DNA of 6,577 bases, from the NCBI GenBank assembly GCA_938005465.1, contig CALLNU010000014.1, positions 1 through 6,577 of the forward strand, given 5' to 3'. Under the pieces are notes generated by a model. That model saw nothing but the letters and a program-made list of their open reading frames with translations, had not been told where the DNA came from and made no database searches. Both the position numbers and the translations under genes were made by a program. This document shows, one piece after another, positions 6,296 to 6,577 of this stretch (its first letter is position 1; each line of letters opens with the position of its first letter). Origin of the DNA: an uncultured Collinsella sp. (GTDB taxonomy: Bacteria; Actinomycetota; Coriobacteriia; Coriobacteriales; Coriobacteriaceae).

Positions 6296-6317
6296 TCATC
6301 CTGACATTTTTACCTTT

Positions 6318-6322
6318 GGAGG
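6318..6322 (+). promoter_or_regulatory. Ribosome binding site of tnpR
   Basis: GGAGG lies 4 nt before TTG 6327. It is strong, and there is no in-frame ATG near it, which supports the rare TTG start. Confidence 0.75.
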
Positions 6323-6326
6323 CATC

Positions 6327-6577
6327 TTGCAAGGTCAACGTATCGGCTACGTCCGCGTCAGCAGCTTCGACCAGAATCCTGATCGACAACTGGAACAAAT
6401 AGAAGTCGGCAAGGTATTCACCGATAAGGCTTCAGGCAAGGACACACAACGTCCCGAACTTGAAAGGCTGCTGGTCTTCGTCCGCGAGGGCGACACCGTG
6501 GTGGTGCATAGCATGGACAGGTTGGCACGCAACCTTGATGACCTGCGCCGCATCGTCCAAGGGCTGACACAACGGGG
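6327..6577 (+). CDS. TnpR serine resolvase, N-terminal part (cut by window edge)
   Basis: The first 83 residues are visible of a protein that is usually about 186 long. TTG 6327 is the start: GGAGG precedes it, and the protein then opens MQGQRIGYVRVSSFDQNP, the canonical beginning of Tn501/Tn1721-type resolvases. The catalytic Ser12 sits in YVRVSS, with Arg10 beside it, and the active-site arginines are in MDRLARNLDDLRRIV (Arg65, Arg68). FTDKASGKDTQRPELE and REGDTVVVHSMDRLAR are also subgroup hallmarks. It resolves transposition cointegrates by acting on the res region just upstream, and represses its own promoter there. The C-terminal DNA-binding domain lies outside the window. Nothing in the visible part is broken. 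Confidence 0.97.
   Translation, partial: MQGQRIGYVRVSSFDQNPDRQLEQIEVGKVFTDKASGKDTQRPELERLLVFVREGDTVVVHSMDRLARNLDDLRRIVQGLTQR

Larger units (their letters stand above)
6187..6306. other. Resolution site (res) region of the transposon
   Basis: The stretch contains three resolvase-type subsites. Site I is an imperfect dyad (6189-6214) running from TCAG to CTGA, with 10 of 13 positions matching and centre TATA (6200-6203), as expected for the crossover point. Site II runs from CGTCAG (6238-6243) to the inverted TTGACA (6267-6272), 35 bp. Site III ends at CTGACA (6301-6306) and has a weaker left half near 6275-6290. An extra TGTCAG lies at 6215-6220. The order (crossover site farthest from tnpR) and the spacing match the Tn21/Tn501 arrangement. 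TnpR bound here would resolve cointegrates and repress tnpR. Subsite borders are by eye. Confidence 0.8.
408..6577 (+). mobile_element. Tn3-family (Tn21/Tn501 subgroup) transposon carrying an efflux operon, right part not in window
   Basis: The visible parts are, in order: the cargo-side terminal repeat (408-445), an operator-promoter region, six cargo genes, a res-like region and the start of tnpR, all on the plus strand. This is the usual subgroup order of repeat, cargo, res, tnpR, tnpA, repeat. In Tn21 and Tn501 the cargo position holds a mercury-resistance operon; here it holds a TetR-controlled ABC export system with a cytochrome c. tnpA and the second terminal repeat are expected to the right but cannot be confirmed. 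Confidence 0.9.

Noticed and set aside
1..6577. CRISPR array, tRNA, rRNA or integron attachment site
   Set aside because: I saw no regularly spaced repeats, no tRNA- or rRNA-like stretch and no attC-like hairpin next to the cargo genes.

Overview
The window reads as the cargo half of a Tn3-family transposon of the Tn21/Tn501 subgroup, carried by a Gram-negative, probably proteobacterial host. Three things support this. A 38-bp terminal inverted repeat of Tn21 type lies at 408-445. A resolvase gene (tnpR) starts at 6327 and runs off the right edge. A res-like recombination region lies between the cargo and tnpR (about 6187-6306). The envelope proteins also point to a Gram-negative cell: an outer-membrane factor lipoprotein, a periplasmic adaptor and an exported c-type cytochrome. 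The host species, and whether the carrier is a plasmid or a chromosome, cannot be told from the sequence.

Layout. Bases 1-145 are unassigned flank. Bases about 146-407 are the left part of an IS5-family insertion sequence. Its transposase start is recognisable, but it carries an in-frame TGA and is then cut exactly where the transposon repeat begins, so the transposon landed inside an old IS. After the repeat comes a short promoter region with a perfect 13-bp inverted repeat (511-538), a likely operator. Six genes follow on the plus strand with overlaps or very short gaps: a TetR-type repressor (550-1158), a membrane-fusion/adaptor protein (1155-2306), an FtsX/DevC/MacB-type permease (2303-3508), an ABC ATPase (3510-4220), a class II c-type cytochrome (4249-4722) and a NodT/OprM-type outer-membrane factor lipoprotein (4709-6196). 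The last gene ends inside the res crossover site. The tnpR promoter and gene follow; tnpA would lie beyond the window.

How the genes work together. The ATPase and permease should form an inner-membrane ABC transporter of the MacB/DevCA mechanotransmission type. The adaptor would link it to the outer-membrane factor, giving a complete self-contained tripartite export system under its own TetR repressor. The exported substrate cannot be read from the sequence. The odd component is the haem protein encoded between the ATPase and the outer-membrane factor. A periplasmic class II cytochrome c is not a standard part of such pumps, and it suggests a link to redox, a reactive compound, or protection of electron transport. 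This mobile, cytochrome-containing ABC efflux operon, sitting where mer genes sit in Tn21 and Tn501, is the most notable thing in the window.
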